A stretch of 64,000 bases of DNA. Source: Alphaproteobacteria bacterium US3C007. GTDB taxonomy: Bacteria; Pseudomonadota; Alphaproteobacteria; Rhodobacterales; Rhodobacteraceae. This document shows, in pieces, positions 63,291 through 64,000 of this stretch; the first letter of the stretch is position 1; each line of letters starts with the position of its first letter. Under the pieces are notes generated by a model. The model was not told where the DNA came from, searched no databases, and was given only the letters and a program-made list of their open reading frames with translations. The position numbers and the translations under genes were made by a program. The stretch spans positions 1,426,001-1,490,000 of the forward strand of contig CP139918.1 in NCBI GenBank assembly GCA_034423775.1, given 5' to 3'.

Positions 63291-63827
63291 ATGCTTGTTC
63301 CCCGTCAAAAAACACCCAATCTAAGCGTTCCAACGCTTGATCAAGGACCGTTTGATCTTTCATCTGAAACCAGCCAACGTGGAACCGTGCTATGCTTTTA
63401 CCGCGGATTGCATTGTCCGCTTTGCGCAACCTATCTCAAAGAGTTTCAGGCCTTGGTCAAGGCGTTTTCCGAGCGCGGCGTAGGCACCATCGCTATCAGT
63501 TCTGACGGGCAAGAGCGTACCGAGCAAATGGCGCAGAAAATTGGCGTCGATGGTTTGCGCTTTGGCTATGATTTGCCTTTGTCGATCGCCCGTGACTGGG
63601 GGCTTTATATCTCGACATCACGCGGTAAAACTTCGATCGGTATAGAAGAGCCTAAGCTGTTTGCAGAGCCTGGTCTGTTCATGGTTTCACCTGATCAGAC
63701 GCTCTATTATGCGTCGGTTCAAACGATGCCCTTTGTACGGCCGCATTTTTCAGAGCTGATCGGCGCGCTTGATTTTGTGATTGCAAATAATTACCCGGCG
63801 CGCGGTGAATATACCGGGCCTGTTTGA
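63291..63827 (+). CDS. AhpC/TSA-type redoxin family protein
   Basis: The 178-residue protein has a thioredoxin fold of the AhpC/TSA type with a CxxC-like HCPLC motif near residues 43-47 (after FYRGLHCPLC), where peroxiredoxins have the peroxidatic Cys. The ISSDGQERTEQMAQKIGVDGLRFGYD stretch is the usual helix after the active site. It lacks the C-terminal resolving-Cys motif. I choose the ATG at 63291 (AAGAAGG 6 nt upstream) over one at 63153. A peroxide- or thiol-handling role is likely, not proven. Confidence 0.85.
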   Translation: MLVPRQKTPNLSVPTLDQGPFDLSSETSQRGTVLCFYRGLHCPLCATYLKEFQALVKAFSERGVGTIAISSDGQERTEQMAQKIGVDGLRFGYDLPLSIARDWGLYISTSRGKTSIGIEEPKLFAEPGLFMVSPDQTLYYASVQTMPFVRPHFSELIGALDFVIANNYPARGEYTGPV

Positions 63828-64000
63828 CGCTGCAATAGAGGCCAGCGTTCAAAGGTTTAAACGGATCAATTTGTAGGCATTTATTTAAGTTGGCGTTTGC
63901 GCGACAGGATAATTGCCAAAAGTTTCGCAGGCGGTGGGGCCCTATGTGGGCAGATAAGCAATTGTCCTTATGTTTCCCGTGTTCCGCCGGTTTTGCGGCC
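63828..64000. other. window end without a supported gene
   Basis: The final 173 bp after the redoxin gene contain no frame or RNA gene I can support. Confidence 0.4.

Overview
The window reads as chromosomal DNA of a marine Roseobacter-group alphaproteobacterium (Rhodobacteraceae). The evidence is the divergent regB / senC-regA redox locus, the tsaE-amgK-murU-addB-addA-trxA order, a DUF1467 gene next to methylmalonyl-CoA epimerase, and coding sequences dense in GCG/CGC codons at moderate GC. Gene order and the modest GC suggest something close to the RCA cluster (Planktomarina-like), but that is inference; no 16S gene is present.

Left part (1-17.3 kb). A putative ~100-nt small RNA unit sits at the edge, followed by ahcY (methyl cycle), an HD phosphohydrolase, and the RegB/SenC/RegA redox circuit. 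A long co-directional run follows: tsaE (t6A tRNA modification), amgK and murU (peptidoglycan sugar recycling), addB-addA (recombinational repair nuclease), trxA with its own promoter and terminator, then hslV, an embedded membrane protein, and hslU. Behind hslU lies what looks like a frameshifted gene relic.

Middle (18-48 kb). Here are glpR-glpD with a candidate tandem operator, a methyltransferase, an MscS channel and a four-gene peptide-type ABC importer (Tat-exported binding protein, two permeases, one fused double ATPase). They are followed by a gamma-glutamylcyclotransferase-like gene, a class III cyclase with TolB/TPR-like output region, and a zinc-uptake locus (znuA divergent from zur-znuC-znuB) with two matching palindromes between. 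After that come mce, an orphan response regulator, aspS, pabB-pabC, carB, two glutathione transferases, mtaB and dapF. DapF has Ser where the second catalytic Cys is expected.

Island-like part (48-54 kb). A tRNA-Lys(TTT) gene is followed by an abrupt change to AT-rich DNA. It carries a 971-residue surface-type protein with two C-terminal repeat domains, a truncated tyrosine recombinase, a MipA/OmpV outer-membrane protein with a hexanucleotide repeat upstream, and gene-poor sequence. This looks like the remains of an integrated element.

Right part (54-64 kb). A three-gene redox cluster (pirin, glutathionyl-hydroquinone reductase, and a double-CDGSH/FMN glutamate-synthase fusion) is followed by a complete branched-chain-amino-acid-type ABC importer (livFGMHK order) led by a stand-alone Lrp/AsnC effector domain, and finally a redoxin-like gene. 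No CRISPR array, rRNA operon, intact prophage or recognisable defence system was seen.
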